From positions 1,426,001-1,490,000 of the forward strand of contig NZ_CP175563.1 in the NCBI RefSeq assembly GCF_046097065.1: 64,000 nucleotides of DNA, in the 5' to 3' direction. Below, piece by piece: positions 62,837 through 64,000 of this stretch. Each line of letters starts with the position of its first letter. Position 1 is the stretch's first letter. Both the position numbers and the translations under genes were made by a program. The DNA comes from Syntrophus buswellii (GTDB lineage: Bacteria; Desulfobacterota; Syntrophia; Syntrophales; Syntrophaceae). The notes beneath the pieces were generated by a model. The model had not been told where the DNA came from. It worked only from the letters and a program-made list of their open reading frames with translations, and did no database searches.

Positions 62837-63259
62837 TTATGAGGCGCCGTGAGGCCGCTCCGCAGGGGGCGACATGGATTTATGACGCCAGCGGTCAAGC
62901 CTCTTAAAGGATTCCTCAACGGTCGATACAACCAGGTCAATGTCCAGCGGCTTGACGAAATAATCGTCGAACCCGGCGGACCGGCATTCTTCCAGATCGT
63001 AAAGAACCGACCACCCGGTCATTGCATGGATCATGGCAATGGGATTGGTCTGACGAATTTGACGGCACAGGGTGATCCCGTCCATTCCGAAGAGCTTGAG
63101 GTCCAGGAAAATGACGTTTATATCGGCATTGCTCAACAGGTGCAGAGCCTCCCGACCATCCTCCACGGCATGGACATCGTAAACGTCCTCGGGAAAGAGG
63201 CTCTTGAACAGGGATCTTATGGCTTCTTCATCGTCAACAACTAAAATCTGCCTTTTCAC
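62837..63259 (-). CDS. Stand-alone response-regulator receiver protein
   Basis: A 140-residue CheY-like receiver domain with a short basic tail. VVDDEEAIRSLF contains the acidic pocket, the phospho-acceptor Asp is in VIFLDLKLFGMDG (about 52), the conserved Thr in MTGWS (about 80) and Lys in YFVKPLDIDL (about 103). There is no output domain. The start is a GTG at 63257-63259 with GAAAGG upstream. It lies 98 bases after the sigma-54 activator and may be its partner. Confidence 0.93.
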   Translation of the reverse strand: MKRQILVVDDEEAIRSLFKSLFPEDVYDVHAVEDGREALHLLSNADINVIFLDLKLFGMDGITLCRQIRQTNPIAMIHAMTGWSVLYDLEECRSAGFDDYFVKPLDIDLVVSTVEESFKRLDRWRHKSMSPPAERPHGAS

Positions 63260-63357
63260 CAGTTCTGCCTTTCCGAAAGGGGCGCAGGAGATCCGAACTC
63301 CGGGTGCTTCGGCTGAGAATCACGCCGCGTTTCGCAGATTCACGAGCAGCCTGTCAT

Positions 63358-64000
63358 CTAGGTTTCCGAAGAAATGTTGAGCCGCTTGAGCTTTTCGACA
63401 AGGGTCGTCCGATTAAGGTTCAGAAGTTTAGCCGCTCTGTTCTTGACCCCGCTGCTTTTTTCCAGGGCATTGAGCAGGATATCCTTTTCAAACTGATTGA
63501 CAAGTTCGTTGAAATCAATCCCGTCCTCAGGGATCTGAATGGAGCCGATGGACTGGGCTTCCTTTTTAAACTGCCGGATCTTCAGAGGAAGATCCTCAAG
63601 AACAATTTCATTGCCGTCCTTCAGGACGACCAGCATCTCGATGAGATTTTCCAGCTCCCGGACATTTCCCGGCCAGGGGTAATGGAGCAGGCAGGCAATC
63701 GCCTCGGGAGAAATGGAGCTCACATCCTTCTTTTTGGTCTGCGCAAATTTCTGCAGAAAGTGATTGGCCAGGATGGCGATGTCGGGGCCTCTCTCACGCA
63801 GAGCCGGCAGGTGAATGGGGATGACATTGATCCTGTAATAGAGGTCTTCACGAAAACGCTTTTCCGCAACGGCCAATTCCAGATCCTGGTTTGTCGCGGC
63901 AATAATCCGGACGTCCGCGTTGATCGTTTTGACGCCTCCAATCCGTTCAAACTGCTTTTCCTGGATCACCCGCAGCAGTTTGACCTGAAGCGATGGACTC
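63358..64000 (-). CDS. Sigma-54-dependent activator, C-terminal part (partial at the window edge)
   Basis: The frame enters from the right edge and is open for 214 codons to its stop at 63358. It begins inside the AAA+ domain (LRVIQEKQFERIGGVKTINADVRIIAATNQDLE), with FREDLYYRINVIPIHLPALRERGPDI (sensor I and the arginine finger region) and PWPGNVRELENLIE. A helical linker and a Fis-type HTH (FEKDILLNALEKSSGVKNRAAKLLNLNRTTLVEKLKR) complete the C terminus. NtrC-family proteins of this kind activate sigma-54 promoters. The N-terminal sensory domain is outside the window. Confidence 0.95.
   Translation of the reverse strand, partial: SPSLQVKLLRVIQEKQFERIGGVKTINADVRIIAATNQDLELAVAEKRFREDLYYRINVIPIHLPALRERGPDIAILANHFLQKFAQTKKKDVSSISPEAIACLLHYPWPGNVRELENLIEMLVVLKDGNEIVLEDLPLKIRQFKKEAQSIGSIQIPEDGIDFNELVNQFEKDILLNALEKSSGVKNRAAKLLNLNRTTLVEKLKRLNISSET

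Overview
The window looks like a chromosomal segment of an anaerobic deltaproteobacterium (Desulfobacterota), probably of the Syntrophus/Syntrophales type. This is an inference from gene content: an RND pump, NifX-like and MinD-type ferredoxin ATPases, a molybdopterin oxidoreductase, a Methanosarcina-type SerC, a stand-alone GMP-synthase ATPase domain, a sigma-54 regulator and many lipoproteins. Base composition is moderately GC-rich in housekeeping genes and clearly lower around 48.1-54.4 kb, where accessory genes and decayed DNA collect.

Layout. 0-4.7 kb: end of a periplasmic adaptor, an RND pump and a NodT/OprM-type channel in one operon. 4.7-9.2 kb: two paralogous pore-loop ion channels flank a run of small secreted proteins (ABM monooxygenase, DUF3313, Spy/CpxP-like, SYLF/Ysc84, a duplicated-domain lipoprotein). 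9.2-14.4 kb: pqiABC lipid-transport operon, a truncated and frameshifted AI-2E permease remnant and a lipoprotein. 14.5-22.3 kb: GH63-type glucosidase, glucokinase, a frameshifted Na+/H+ antiporter, two small unknown genes, a DUF362 ferredoxin protein and an internally deleted phosphofructokinase. 22.4-32.2 kb, mostly minus strand: a secreted repeat protein, a double universal stress protein, a flavin disulfide reductase with an in-frame TGA, purC on the plus strand, pgi and a molybdopterin enzyme. 32.4-33.6 kb: group II intron and IS21 debris. 34-37 kb: tpiA, pgk and secreted proteins. 37.4-38.3 kb: IS1380 debris and a decayed yjbQ. 39-45 kb: methyltransferase, NifX-like protein, a fused double MinD/ferredoxin ATPase, a complete ISL3-family insertion sequence with target duplication, and a GuaA-like ATPase. 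45-54 kb: a split PA2778/PA2779-like cluster, a beta-barrel protein, an unknown protein with a Thr/Cys/His arrangement, a PEP-CTERM-type exported protein, DUF533, YwbE, an orphan trypco2 protein and a relic of the same IS. 54.4-64 kb: tRNA-Lys, purA-serA-serC, radA, ald, cheW, a receiver protein and the C-terminal part of a sigma-54 activator.

The most interesting signal is in the disulfide reductase at 25416-26786. The only stop in an otherwise intact 457-codon frame is a TGA exactly where the family carries its redox-active cysteine. It is followed at about 21 nt by a hairpin with an AAGGUU loop, resembling a bacterial SECIS element, so a selenocysteine protein is a serious possibility. A nonsense mutation is the rival reading, because several neighbours are clearly decayed. 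Second is a single polypeptide made of two complete MinD-type ATPases, each with its own pair of ferredoxin clusters. Central carbon genes (glucosidase, glucokinase, pgi, tpiA, pgk) recur through the window, while the only phosphofructokinase seen here is dead.
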